Shown here piece after piece: positions 31,460-43,733 of a stretch of DNA of 64,000 nt. The stretch lies in contig JAKUCV010007347.1 of assembly GCA_028386065.3 (NCBI GenBank), positions 62,001-126,000 of the forward strand, read 5' to 3'. Below the pieces are notes generated by a model. That model did not search any database and was not told the DNA's origin. It was given only the letters and a program-made list of their open reading frames with translations. A program made the translations under genes and the position numbers. Source of the DNA: Turnera subulata. Lineage: Eukaryota; Streptophyta; Magnoliopsida; Malpighiales; Passifloraceae. The stretch's first letter is position 1; every line of letters begins with the position of its first letter.

Positions 31460-31815
31460 CTAGCAGCTTGCCCGCGCTTCGCTGCGGGATTAACCACCTA
31501 CAACATAAAATACACTTTGACCAGTTTATTGGAAGAAAAATGGGTACTTTGTAAACTCTGATATATGCGTGTATGAGTACTTGTAAATTCTGATCTCTGG
31601 TTTTTAACACGCTATATCTTCCTGGAAAAAAATGCTTTTGACCTGTTTAGAGTTTTCTCAATTGACAAAAATATCACAATACAAAAATAAGACAAAAAAT
31701 TATCCATCCAACCATGTAATAACTTTTCTCATTTGACAAAATGAAAAGGACACAAAATGAAGGAACTCATCCAGCACAAATACACCAAATTGTTAGACGA
31801 ACTAATACTTGTTCC
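31460..31815 (-). mobile_element. Helitron 3'-terminal fragment
   Basis: On the minus strand a GC-rich hairpin CCCGCAGCGAAGCGCGGG is followed by CAAGCTGCTAG and T, the Helitron 3' signature. The element is cut at 31816 by the copia LTR array and its 5' end was not found. It sits about 10 bp upstream of the A3 TATA box. Confidence 0.65.
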
Positions 31816-32654
31816 CGTTGGCTTTTTGCTTCTCAGAAAAGGACTTCAGCTCATGAACATTGATGTTTAAATCAAAACATCGATATTTTGATAATCTGAA
31901 AGTTCAATTTATCTGGCAGAACTTCAGAACATCGATGTTTAACTTAGAACATCGATATTTGAGAGTTCTGGTCTTCAAATAATCTGCCGAGCACTTAAAA
32001 CATCGATGTTTGGGACTTCTAGAACTTGGTTAAGCTTTTAGAACGTCGATGTTTGGTTTTGAACATCGATGTTTGAACACTCTCAATCTGAAAATAATCT
32101 GGCAGAACACTAGAACATCGATGTTTAACTTAGACATCGATGTTCTTCTGGAAAATTTCCAGAAATCTACAGAACTCACACAAGTTGATTTTCCCAGTTA
32201 TTGTTCTATTTATTTTCTCTCTAATCTCTCAATCAATTGGCTTGAACACTTAATGAACAAGTCAAGGAACACTTTGTGAAGTGAAAAACACTCAATGTAT
32301 CATTTATTTCACTTGGTTGAACCAGATTACAACACTCAATATATAGACCGAAAAACAGCCTATAACCCAACCATTCCTACTCAGCTGATCCCATTACTAC
32401 TTTAAGTAGTGGGTTTGCTTTTACTAAGATGCTTATAATAGCACAACATAAAGCAAACACACTTATAGCTCATGACAAAACATACTACAGCTTATGATAA
32501 CATTGATTAATCACAATAAACAAAAAAACACACTTTACCTAACACACTTGAATTATTGGGATCAAACTTTACAGCTTGATCACACAACTAACACTCTTGA
32601 CAGGTTGATGACACTTCACCTAACATTCTTAACAGATTGATCACACAATTAACA
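31816..32654 (-). repeat. copia-4 LTR, left copy (3' LTR of the first unit)
   Basis: On the minus strand it starts TGTTAATTGTGTGATC and ends AAAAAGCCAACG (CA changed to CG). It carries about ten copies or near copies of AACATCGATGTT between 31857 and 32145. The upstream purine tract is TTGATCAAGGGGGAG. The pol stop codon TAA lies inside the LTR start. Confidence 0.9.
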
Positions 32655-35600
32655 CTCCCCCTTGATCAAGCTGTTCTTCAAATTCAACATGCTCTTTAAA
32701 ATTTCAAACCTGTTCTTGGGCAAAGGCTTTGTGAATAGGTCTGCCAATTGATTTTCAGAGGAGCAAAATAAGACCTGAACTTCTCCTTCACTTTCAGCTT
32801 CTCGAATCACATGGAATCTAATCTTGAAATGCTTTGTCCTACCATGATCAATTGGATTCTTGATCATAGCAATTGTGGACTGATTGTCACAGAATAGCTC
32901 CATAGGTTCTTCTTGCTCCATCTTCAAATCTGACATAATCTTCTTGAACCAAACAACTTGATTTACAGTTGAAGCAGCAGCAAGATACTCTGCTTCAGCT
33001 GTAGACTGAGCAACTACGGTTTGTTTTTTGGAACACCATGAAAATGCATTTGAGCCAAGTAAGAAAACATAACCAGTTGTACTTTTCATGTCATCTACAC
33101 TTCCAGCCCAATCATTATCACTGTAAGCCTTCAATTTTGCATCTTCAAATGAGCTGTAGTGTAAACCAAGATCAGTAGTGCCTTTGACATACCTGAGCAC
33201 TCTTTTCATAACTGCTGCATGACTCTTCTTGGGGGCATTGAGAAACCTTGACAGTAAATTGGTTGCAAATAGTAAATCAGGACGAGTTGCTGTAAGGTAC
33301 ACCAAGCTCCCTACACAGCTCCTGAATATCCCAATTTCAGCATCTTCTTCATCTTCATTCTTTGCAAGCTTGGTGTTTTGGATCAATGGGGTTGCCACTG
33401 ATTTGCAAGAGTCCATTTTGAATTTTTTTCTGAATAGATTCTGCATATCTTTTCTGAGAAATCATAATTCCTTCATCACATTGCATCACCTCCATACCAA
33501 GGAAGTAGTGCATCAATCCCAAATCAGACATTTCAAACTCTTTCATCATTTCAGTTTTGAAAACTGAAATTTTGTTGTGATCTGCTCCGATAATCAGCAT
33601 GTCATCAACATAAAGGGAGACTATGATTAAGTCATCACTTGAGCTCCCTCTCACATACAAACTTGCTTCACTTTCACTTCTCTTGAATCCCTGCTGAACC
33701 AAGTGACTGTCTATGCGACTATACCAAGCCCTTGGAGCCTGTTTCAGTCCATAGAGTGCTTTATTCAACCTGTAAACACCATCTTCCTTTCCTTCCACAA
33801 TGAATCCAGCAGGTTGCTCTATGTACACTTCCTCTTCCAGAATTCCATTTAGGAAAGCAGACTTCACATCTAGATGAAATACCTTCCACTTGTTTTGAGC
33901 TGAAATAGCCAAGAGCAGTCTAATTATGTCAAGGCAAGCTACTGGAGCAAATGTCTCAAGATAATCAAGGCCATATTGTTGTGCATAGCCTTTGACCACC
34001 AGTCTTGCCTTGTACTTGGAAATGGTGCCATCAGGATTCATTTTTGTGCGAAACACCCATTTAACTCTAATTATTTTCTGATTTTCTGGCCTAGCAACCA
34101 ATTCCCAAGTTTCATTCTTGTTGATCATGCCTATTTCTTCCTCCATTTTCTCCAATACTCTTGATTTGCTGCCTCTTCATAACAGTGTGGCTTCGTTTCT
34201 ATAAAATTACACCTCTCATATACATCAGCTAGTGTTCTAACCTTCATTGAAGGTGTGTCTGAATCATAATCCTCTTCATTTAGAGGCTGGTCTTCTAGTA
34301 CTTCAGTTGAGGTTCTGAGGTAGTTCTTCAATACTTTCTTCTCATTCCAATCCCAATAAGCATCTTCATTTACTTTGACATCTCTTGTGGTGATTACCTT
34401 TTCATTATCAACTATGAACCCCTGTAGCCTTTAGATTGACTACTGTATCCCAACAATATCCCCTTTTCAACTTTGAAGTCCAGCTTCTTTCTTTTTTCTT
34501 CAGGAATATGGACATAGCAGAGAGAACCAAACACTTTCAAATGCTTCACAGTTGGTTTGTGTCCAGACCAAGCTTCTATAGGTGTCATTCTATCAACTGA
34601 CTTTGTAGGTAGCCTGTTGATGAGATAAACAACAGTATAGGTTGCTTCTGCCCAGAAACTTTGTGGTAGCTTCTTTTCTGCTAGCATACTCCTTGCCATC
34701 TCCATTACTATCCTATTCTTCCTCTCTACCACTCCATTTTGTTGAGGAGAGTATGGTACAGTCAATTGATGAACAATGCCATTTGAGTTGCAGAACTCTT
34801 CAAACATCTTTGACATAAACTCTCCCCCTCTATCTGATCTCAGCTTCTTCAACTTACAATTGCTTTGTGTTTCTGCCATGCTTTTAAATTTCTTGAATAC
34901 TTCCAGAGTTTTCGACTTATTCTTCAGGAAGTAAATCCATGTCATGCGAGTTAGATCATCAATGAATAGCATAAAATAGACAATACCACTCAAAGAGGAT
35001 GTGTGCATTGGACCACAAAGGTCGGTGTGCACCAACTCCAGCTTCTCTAGGGCTCTACCTTATGCTGTAACCGGAAATGATTCCCTATGCATCTTTCCCA
35101 TTTGGCAGGGCTCACAAGTTTCTCCAGGAACTTGTATTGTTGGCAAGTCCCTAACTACTCCTTTTGTGCAGCAATCTTTAAGCTATACAAGCTAGTATGA
35201 CCATATCTTCTATGCCATAAGCTACTTTCATCAACTTCACTTGTGTTCACCATCTCATAATGCATATTCAATTTCAATAGAAATGCATTGTTCTTTAACT
35301 TTATATTACAAACTGGTTTTCCTCTCACAGAAATCATGCAACAATTTTCTTTAAAGTTTACTGAATATCTATTTTTAACCATTTTTGGCACACTCAAAAG
35401 ATTGTGTTTCAAATTAGGAACTAGGAGCACATCTTTAATGAGCCTACTAACTCCATTGTAGTTCATAGAGACAGTACCTTTTCCTGTGGACTTGAGAAGA
35501 GCACCATCTACTATTTTGACATCCACGCTAATTGATTTATCCAACTTCATGAACCATTTTGGATTTCTAGCCATGTGACTAGTGCAACCGCTGTCAATGT

Positions 35601-36591
35601 ACCACACAACATCTTCTTGATTTCCAAGAGACTCACTTGCCATGAACATGAATTCCTCTTGATTTGAATCGGCTAGTTTGGCTTGATGTTGAGTCTGATC
35701 AGGTGTCTGCTAGTGGTTGTCTTCATTTTGTTTTGCTCTGCAAAAACGTTCAATGTGCCCTATTTTGTGACAGAAATTGCACTTCTTGTTTTTTAAATGG
35801 TTTGTCTTACCACAGAATTTACAGGGTGAAAACACTGTCTTTGAACTTGAGGCTTCCTTCTGGTATTTGCTTGTGCTTTATGTTGGTTTTTGCTTTACTT
35901 CAAATTTGTTGGTGATATTTTTCTGCCTAGCTTCAAAGGCTTTTTCAATCCCAGCTTCAACTCTTCTCACATGCCTCTGCTCATGAGCTTCCAATTTGCC
36001 TACTAATTCAAGAACTGACATCTGAGTGATGTCTCTTGATTCTTCAATAGCAGCAACTTTTGCTTTAAATCTATCTACAATTGTGTTCAGAATTTTTTCA
36101 ACTACTCTCACCTCTGGAATCACTTCTCTATATGATCTGATTTTGTTGACAATGCCTTGAGCTTTTGAAGCATACTCCCTAATTGTTTCTGTTTCTGACA
36201 TCTTTAACATCTCAAAGTCTCTTCTCAAGGATTGCACTCTTATTTGCCTTGTTTCTTTTGAACCTTTGAACTGCTTTTTAAGGATTTCCCATTATTCTTT
36301 GACTGTTGTAGCCCCAACAATCAAAGGAAAAATATCCTCTGAAACCATAGAAAACATAAATGAAATTGCAGCATTATGTTTCTGCAATCGTTCATTGTAT
36401 GTTCTCAATTGATTTACAGACATTTCTTCAGTATCTTCTTCGTCAATAAAATCTTCTTCAACCAAAAACCACAAACAATTAGCTACAAGAAAGGATTTCA
36501 TCCTTATAGCACAATAGTTGTAATTCTCTCCACAAAAAATAGATGGTAGGGGTAAGGATGAGGTGGTTCTATTTGTTGGTTGTGTATTCAT
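32649..36591 (-). pseudogene. copia-4 gag-pol, first unit (several stops and frameshifts)
   Basis: Gag starts at 36591 (M-N-T-Q-P-T-N) and is stopped by TAA at about 36290, then continues to 35878. The zinc knuckle region near 35760-35820 has two C-x2-C-type clusters. Protease has D-S-G-C-T-S-H. GAG-pre-integrase ends at a stop near 35155. Integrase (35035-34412) shows H-T-D-L-C-G-P, R-S-D-R-G-G-E-F and V-E-R-K-N-R. RT (34155-33440) has the intact Y-V-D-D-M-L-I-I-G. A frameshift near 33440 leads to RNase H (D-N-D-W-A-G-S, A-Q-S-T-A-E-A-E-Y-L-A) ending K-G-E-C-stop. The gag stop is also present in the second unit, so it is older than the tandem duplication. Confidence 0.9.
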
Positions 36592-36673
36592 TTTGAGGTT
36601 TGGTGTGTGGAAGGTGTTTGGGGCTAATTTATTGTGGTTTCAATGAATCAAAACAGTCCTGAAAGAAGGAACC

Positions 36674-36688
36674 TGCTCTGCTACCAAT
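36674..36688 (-). other. Primer-binding site of copia-4 (first unit)
   Basis: TGGTAGCAGAGCAGG on the minus strand follows the LTR end CCAACA after the bases ATT. The same sequence occurs at 43717-43731. Confidence 0.75.
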
Positions 36689-37524
36689 TGTTGGCTTTTT
36701 GCTTCTCAGAAAAGGACTTCAGCTCATGAACATCGATGTTTAAATCAAAACATCGATGTTTTGATAATCTGGAAGTTCAATTTATCTGGCACAACTTCAG
36801 AACATCGATGTTTGACTTAGAACATCAATGTTTGAGAGTTCTGGTCTTCAAATAATCTGCCGAGCACTTAAAACATCGATATTTGGGACTTCTGGAACTT
36901 GGCTAAGCTTTTAGAACATCGATGTTTGGTTTTGAACATCGATGTTTGAACACTCTCAATCTGAAAATAATCTGGCAGAACACTAGAACATCGATCTTTA
37001 ACTTAGAACATCGATGTTCTTCTGGAAAATTTCCAGAAATCTGCAGAACTCACACAAGTTGATTTTCCCGGTTACTGTTCTATTGATTTTCTCTCTAATT
37101 TCTCAATCAATTGGCTTGAACACTTAATGAACAAGTTAAGGAACACTTTGTGAAGTGAAAAACACTCAATGTATCATTTATTTCACTTGGTTGAACCAGA
37201 TTACAATACTCAATATATAGACAGAAAAACAGCCAATAACCCAACCATTCCTACTCAGCTGACCCCATTACTTTAAGTAGTGGGTTTGCTTTTACTAAGA
37301 TACTCATAATAGCACAACATAAAGCAAACACACTTACAGCTCATGAAAAAACATACTACAGCTTATGATAACATTGATTAATCACAATAAACAAAAAACA
37401 CACTTTATCTAACACACTTGAATTATTGGGATCAAACTTTACAACTTGATCACACAACTAACACTCTTGACAGGTTGATGACACTTCACCTAACATTCTT
37501 AACAGATTGATCACACAATTAACA
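36689..37524 (-). repeat. copia-4 LTR, middle copy shared by both units
   Basis: It serves as 5' LTR of the first unit (primer-binding site at its low side) and 3' LTR of the second (purine tract at its high side). About ten AACATCGATGTT copies lie at 36727-37018. Confidence 0.9.
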
Positions 37525-39120
37525 ATCCCCCTTGATCAAGCTATTCTTCAAATTCAACATGCTCTTTAAAATTTCAAACCTGTTCTTGGGCAAAGGCTTT
37601 GTGAATAGGTCTGCCAATTGATTTTCAGAGGAGCAGAATAAGACCTGAACTTCTCCTTCACTTTCAGCTTCTCGAATCACATGGAATCTAAAAGGAGCCT
37701 TCGTCATCTTGCCTAACAAACATGACTCACATATCTCAAATGATTCAAAATCAAATGAGTCTAAAAGTCCATCTTTATGGAGTTTAGAAATACGAGTCTC
37801 GTTTTTATGGCCCAATCGACAATGCCAAAGATAGGTTTCATTAGAAACGTTCATTCTAACCTTCTTCGTATTAACGTTATAGATTGCGGTTTCTAGGTTA
37901 AGAACATATAAACCATTGCTTAAATACGCACCACCATAATAAACATCATTGAAATAAATAGGACAACAATTGTCCTTTATTACAAATGAAAATCCTTTCT
38001 TGTCAAGACAAGAAACAGAAATCAAATTCCTGCTTATGGTCGGTACATAATAATAATTGTCCAGTTTTAAAACCAAACCACTCAGTAAGGATAGATAGGA
38101 AGTTCCTACGGCTAATGCAGCAACTCTTGCTCCATTTCCCACACTCAGGTCTATCTCACCCTTTGCCAATCTCCTACTCTTTCTCAGTTCCTGTATATTT
38201 ACATAAATGTGAGAACCACATCCGGTATCTAATACCCATGATGTAGAGATAGAGATATTAGCTTCTATAACGAAGATACCTGAAGTGGAAGTCTTACTTC
38301 CCTTCTGCTTCTTCACCTCTTCAAGGTAAACAGGGCAGTTGCACTTCCAATGGCCGGACTTCTTGCAATGGAAGCATTGACATTCCTTTGCAACACCACC
38401 CTTGGGTTTCAGCACTTGTGAAGAAGATGCACTAAACTTTTTGGCAGGCTTCTTCTTCTTGCGTTTACCCTTTCCTTTGCCACCAACAAGCATCAATATG
38501 CTGTTGGATTTGTTTGTCCTCATCTGTTGCTCAGCTGTTCCTAACATGTTGAGCAACTCAGACAAGGATTTATCAAGATGATTCATATTAACGTTCATGA
38601 CAAATTGGCTGTAACTATCCGGCAACGATTGCAAGACTAGATCAACAGCCAACTCCTTCTGCAAAGGAAATCCAAGGCCCTCAAGGCTCTCAATGTATCC
38701 AATCATCTTGAGCGCATGAGGTCTTACGGGTGATGACTCAGCCATCCTGCATCGGAACAATGCCTTAGAGGTCTCATACGTCTCATGCCTTGCTTGCTCC
38801 TCAAAGAGCATCTTAAGGTATTTGATCATATCGAACGCCCCCATTTTCTCATGTTGCTTCTGAAGCTCAGAGTCCATGGTTATAAGCATAAGGCATGCTG
38901 CATCTAATGCATCATCAAGATGCTTCTTGTAAGCATCCCTTTCTGCCCTTGGAGCACTAGGCGTCGGTTCATTCGGAACAGGCCCTTCGAGGACATACAG
39001 TTTCTTTTCTTGTTTGAGGACTATCCTCAAGTTTCGATACCATTTTAGGAAGTTATTCCCATTCAACTTTTCCTTCTCAAGGACCGATCGCAGTGACATT
39101 GTGCTAGTGTTTTGTGCCAT
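37519..39120 (-). CDS. Chimeric copia ORF: Angela-like gag/protease/GAG-pre-integrase fused to copia-4 RNase H tail
   Basis: This is an uninterrupted 533-codon ORF. Residues 1-478 match the copia at 58.75-60.2 kb. They comprise gag, starting M-A-Q-N-T-S-T-M-S-L, with C-x2-C-x4-H-x4-C as C-F-H-C-K-K-S-G-H-W-K-C-N-C near 250-263, protease with D-T-G-C-G-S-H near 298-304, and GAG-pre-integrase with the zinc half H-C-R-L-G-H and the pair C-E-S-C. After K-A-P-F the sequence jumps to R-F-H-V-I-R-E-A-E-S, the end of copia-4 RNase H, and stops at K-G-D-C. The junction (about 37689) has three shared bases (TTA). Gag and protease could still be functional; integrase and RT are gone. A product of insertion followed by deletion is more likely than an evolved gene. 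Confidence 0.8.
   Translation of the reverse strand: MAQNTSTMSLRSVLEKEKLNGNNFLKWYRNLRIVLKQEKKLYVLEGPVPNEPTPSAPRAERDAYKKHLDDALDAACLMLITMDSELQKQHEKMGAFDMIKYLKMLFEEQARHETYETSKALFRCRMAESSPVRPHALKMIGYIESLEGLGFPLQKELAVDLVLQSLPDSYSQFVMNVNMNHLDKSLSELLNMLGTAEQQMRTNKSNSILMLVGGKGKGKRKKKKPAKKFSASSSQVLKPKGGVAKECQCFHCKKSGHWKCNCPVYLEEVKKQKGSKTSTSGIFVIEANISISTSWVLDTGCGSHIYVNIQELRKSRRLAKGEIDLSVGNGARVAALAVGTSYLSLLSGLVLKLDNYYYVPTISRNLISVSCLDKKGFSFVIKDNCCPIYFNDVYYGGAYLSNGLYVLNLETAIYNVNTKKVRMNVSNETYLWHCRLGHKNETRISKLHKDGLLDSFDFESFEICESCLLGKMTKAPFRFHVIREAESEGEVQVLFCSSENQLADLFTKPLPKNRFEILKSMLNLKNSLIKGDC
37525..37689 (-). pseudogene. RNase H C-terminal remnant and purine tract of the second copia-4 unit
   Basis: It is nearly identical to 32655-32820 of the first unit (R-F-H-V-I-R-E-A-E-S to the purine tract). 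It forms the end of the chimeric ORF and is what remains of the second unit's reverse-transcribing half. Confidence 0.85.
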
Positions 39121-39659
39121 GGAAATTCTACAACAATGATCAACTCACACAAATAAGAGTCATGCATACAAATTCATTTAACAAGGAATTCTATTAAATG
39201 ATGCTCCTACTATATAACTCAATACAATCATATAAGTAGGCCAAGATCCATATTTCACTACTAGATAAGTCAGCTTTGGCTGATCGCTTACTTCATAGTT
39301 ATTTAGGTAGACAATTCTTGTCAATTACATCTCATGTAACTCTTGGATAGTTGAGTGAACAACAATTGTTCTTGTCTATCTTATAGACTTAGCTCAACTC
39401 CTTGCCTCTAAGTCCTTAATCCTATTAAGATGACCTAGTTAAGTTCAACACCATAATAAGCAGTTCCGATATTACAATTATCGCGTCGCACCTTGCTAGG
39501 ATAAACATTGGCACCTTGCTTTGGCAAAACCTACCAAGTGTTGATCTAAGCAATGATGAGTGCTTATCATGGAAGGCAACACAAGAAGAACTTAATATTT
39601 TCATCAACATATTATTCCAATACATTACATGCATGTTCTTGATGAATCATATATTGATG

Positions 39660-40250
39660 TTTGTAAATTTGGAAACCAAATTACAGGTGAACATCGATGT
39701 TTAAACTTGAACATCGATGTTTTGAGAATCTGATTCTCCCAACATTTTGGTAGAGGCTCAAAAACATCGATGTTCAACTCTTAAACATCAATGTTTTGAG
39801 TAACTTGAACTCTAAACTATTTGGCAGTAGCTCAAGAACATCGATGTTCAACATTTAAACATCGATGTTGTTTGAATTCTGAAAATCCAAGATTTTGGCA
39901 GTAGCATTTTAACATCGATGTTGAACTTAAACATCGATGTTTGAACTTCTTGAACTTAAGAACATCGATGTTGGAATCTTGAACATCGATGTTATGAGAG
40001 TTCTAGAACTTCAAACCAATTTGGCCGAGCTCAAATAACATCGATGTTTAACTCTTAACATCGATGTTTTGAGAGTTCTGCATGAGAACATCGATGTTTG
40101 TCATACAACATCGATGTTTTGAACGTTCGACCGAGGCTAAACTTCATCAAAACATCGATGTTTGTCAGACAACATCGATGTTTTGAAGGTTCGGCCAAGG
40201 CTAAACTTCATGCTAACATCGATATCTGTCTCACAAACATCGATGTTATG
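39660..40250 (-). repeat. Palindrome array (AACATCGATGTT) in the copia-5 leader, first copy
   Basis: About 18 copies of the 12-bp perfect palindrome AACATCGATGTT (a few with one change) are arranged mostly as pairs about 20-22 bp apart, with 40-50 bp spacers that often contain TTTGGCAGTAGC. The position is between the primer-binding site and gag. Confidence 0.92.
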
Positions 40251-40512
40251 GCCTAGCTGTACTAGAATGACAATCGTTCTATACACAAACCGACACTCGA
40301 TTTTTCTTAGTCGAACTCTTCGACTTACTGCCAAAGACACCTTGATTGATATCACATACCAATCAATTTGACAAAACCAACCTCAACATATATATCACAT
40401 ATACAAATTGAATTCGATATATCATGATCATGTTACATCATATACAACATATCATATATATTTGCAGGCACATATCATACATATGCACAAGAATTCGATT
40501 TAGAACTTCACA

Positions 40513-40529
40513 AGGTGGCTCCGCTACCA
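40513..40529 (-). other. Primer-binding site of copia-5, first copy
   Basis: The minus strand reads TGGTAGCGGAGCCACC next to the LTR end. Confidence 0.75.
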
Positions 40530-40530
40530 C

Positions 40531-42035
40531 TATAAAGTATCTGGGCATGCAAATATGACACTCATATGCAATAAGATGCGCAGCGGAAAAACCGAATACA
40601 CATGGAGGATCCAAGTGAAGGGTAGCTAAACCGAATAACAATTTTTACGTACCTGAATCGGTTGAGGTCTTTCACCCAACTATAGGGACGAATCAGCAAG
40701 AGCCGGACAGATATCCCGCCCCTCTACGGTATCCACACAAACCGTGATAAATAGTTGGGAATCGTCTCACGATTACCAACCCGAGCACCCCCGAACTGAT
40801 GTGCTAGCAGCAGATTTCCAGGAGCTAGTGTTTGTGGTGTTTTTCTTCTTTCTTTCTCAAAGAATGAAGAGGGTGAGTGTGTTTTCTTGATGCTCTGAAA
40901 AATGCAGAATCAAGAGAGAGAGAGATCAAGAGTAATCTGATTACTCAACCCCATTAATTGCATAGTGTAGTGGAGATAATGACCAACATCATGATCCATT
41001 AACCAACATGATTAAGACACCATCATAATATAGTTTAATCATGTCTCCATTATGCAATAATGGGATTACACATCACAACACTCAGGTTTGGTTCAATAAT
41101 TATGACAATTAGTGAACCAAACCAGCCCAAAACGACCCTGGTCCAACCACAGTCCAACTACGGTTCAACCATCTGCTCGAATCAACAGTTCTATGTGTGT
41201 GACCCTGTAGGCACTTGTAACATTCGGTAATAATCGAAAAATCTCATTTTACAATTATAAGCAAAGAGCGGCGTCTAGCAACACATCATTGCTACCCGAA
41301 CGACAAGATCAGTACTGATTCAATATGCCTCGTAAACATGTCATCGTCCCTTCGTCCCATTATCAAGATTAAACACGAGACATGGAATATGTCAATCTCG
41401 TATATGTTTAATCTCGGTTTCTTGATCCTCGAGTTAACTGTGTAAGACGGATACTAGTGATATCACCATATCATAATCCGAGCACGGCCGCGCATTTACA
41501 GTTCAGCTCTATCAAGAAACCATCTGATAATATACCCGTTATATAGGTTGGACGAATCCCCTCTGGATCATAAAAAACCCACTACACACTTATCATATAC
41601 CCAATGATTACACTAAGTCTACTCATTTACGAAATAGCCAAGAGTAATATCAAAGTATACGACTCATATGTTGGGAACCTTGATGAACACAGGTTTAAGG
41701 ACAATACATATAAGAACCGCTATCACAAACATATAACGTTCCATGTAGCGTTCTTATGTGGGTCGGTCCAGTCCACAAGTTCTCTAACTTGTACCCGTTT
41801 GTAGAATTCATATCACATATGCAATTCTCAACATACGCTAGTCTTAATTTATTATTACAACCCATCCATAATAATAATCGACTAGGGACATTTAAGAATA
41901 TATATAAATATTCTAGGGTTATAAATATGTGCAAGCGTTTATCTCATAAACGATATTTATTGGAATAACCTTAATGTATATACATGACTACAAATAAACA
42001 TCCATTGATTGGCTTTTGGGCATATTACACTAACA
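40531..42035 (-). repeat. 5' LTR of copia-5, first copy (about 1.5 kb)
   Basis: It is the reverse complement of 55537-57220, starting TGTTAGTGTAATATGCCC at 42035. Its 3' edge is altered (ATACTTTATAG in place of GATACCAACAG). It lacks the 170-bp duplication seen in the second copy. Confidence 0.88.
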
Positions 42036-43636
42036 GATTGGACCACAAAGGTCGGTGTGCACCAACTCCAGCTTCTCTAGGGCTCTACCTTATGCTGCAA
42101 CCGGAAATGATTCCCAATGCATCTTTCCCATTTGGCAGGGCTCACAAGTTTCTCCAGGAACTTGTATTGTTGGCAAGTCCCTAACTACTCCTTTTGTGCA
42201 GCAATCTTCAAGCTATACAAGCTAGCATGACCATATCTTCTATGCCATAAGCTACTTTCATCAACTTCACTTGTGTTCACCATCTCATAATGCATGTTCA
42301 ATTTCAATGGAAATGCATTGTTTTTTATCTTTATATTACAAACCGGTTTTCCTCTCACAGAAATCATGCAATAATTTTTTTTTAAAGTTTACTGAATATC
42401 CATTTTTAACCATTTGTGGCACACTCAAAAGATTGTGTTTCAAACTAGGAACTAGGAGCACATCTTTAATGAGCCTACTAACTCCATTGTAGTTCATAGA
42501 GACAATACCTTTTCATGTGGACTTGAGAAGAGCACCATCTACTGTTTTGACATCCACGCTAATTGATTTATCCAACTTCATGAACCATTTTGGATTTCTA
42601 GCCATGTGACTAGTGCAACCGCTGTCAATGTACCACACAACATCTTCTTGATTTCCAAGAGACTCACTTGCCATGAACATGAATTCCTCTTGATTTGAAT
42701 CGGCTAGTTTGGCTTGATGTTGAGTCCGATCAGGTGTCTGCTAGTGGTTGTCTTCATTTTGTTTTGCTCTGCAAAAACGTTCAATGTGCCCTATTTTGTG
42801 ACAAAAATTGCACTTCTTGTTTTTTCAGCACCTTTGCTCCAAATGGTTTGTCTTACCACAGAATTTACAGGGTGAAAACACTGTCTTTGAACTTGAGGCT
42901 TCCTTCTGGTATTTGCTTGTGCTTTATGCTGGTTTTTGCTTTACTTCAAATTTGTTGGTGATATTTTTCTGCCTAGCTTCAAAGGCTTTTTCAATCCCAG
43001 CTTCAACTCTTCTCACATGCCTCTGCTCATGAGCTTCCAATTTGCCTACTAATTCAAGAACTGACATCTGAGTGATGTCTCTTGATTCTTCAATAGCAGC
43101 AACTTTTGCTTCAAATCTATCTACAACTGTGTTCAGAATTTTTTCAACTACTCTCACCTCTGGAATCACTTCTCCATATGATCTGATTTTGTTGACAATG
43201 CCTTGAGCTTTTGAAGCATACTCCTAATTGTTTCTATTTCTGACATCTTTAACATCTCAAAGTCTCTTCTCAAGGATTGCACTCTTATTTGCCTTGTTTC
43301 TTTTGAACCTTTGAACTGCTTCTCAAGGATTTCCCATTATTCTTTGACTGTTGTAGCCCCAACAATCAAAGGAAAAATATCCTCTGAAACCATAGAAAAC
43401 ATAAATGAAATTGCAGCATTATGTTTCTGCAATCGTTCATTGTATGTTCTCAATTGATTTACAGACATTTCTTCAATATCTTCTTCGTCAATAAAACTTT
43501 CTTCAACCAAAAACCACAAACCATTAGCTACAAGAAAGGATTTCATCCTTATAGCACAATAGTTGTAATTCTCTCCATAAAAAATAGATGGTAGGGGTAA
43601 GGATGAGGTGGTTCTATTTGTTGGTTGTGTATTCAT
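42036..43636 (-). pseudogene. copia-4 gag to GAG-pre-integrase remnant, second unit
   Basis: It parallels 35010-36591 of the first unit: gag from 43636 (M-N-T-Q-P-T-N), the shared stop near 43335, the extra frameshift near 43226 (CTCCTAATTG for CTCCCTAATTG), a 15-bp stretch near 42826-42840 absent from the first unit, then protease and GAG-pre-integrase ending at 42185. It breaks at 42036, where copia-5 begins. Confidence 0.85.
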
Positions 43637-43733
43637 TTTGAGGTTTGGTGTGTGGAAGGTGTTTGGGGCTAATTTATTGTGGTTTTAATGAATCAAAACA
43701 GTCCTGAAAGAAGGAACCTGCTCTGCTACCAAT

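Larger units (their letters stand above)
37690..42035 (-). mobile_element. Angela-like copia (copia-5, first copy), 3' half deleted
   Basis: On the minus strand: LTR (42035-40531), primer-binding site, long leader with palindrome repeats, gag-protease-GAG-pre-integrase. It inserted into the second copia-4 unit in the same orientation. Its integrase, RT, RNase H and 3' LTR are missing together with the pol middle of its host element. The other family member is at 55537-61285. The Angela-like label is inferred from LTR length and gag type. Confidence 0.85.

Noticed and set aside
37690..39120. Independent host gene for the 533-codon ORF
   Set aside because: Every part matches one of two copia families found elsewhere in the window, so it is a transposon chimera.
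39660..40250. CRISPR-like array
   Set aside because: Short palindromic repeats with spacers, but the spacers are themselves related, the repeats are 12 bp and paired, and the context is a plant retrotransposon leader.
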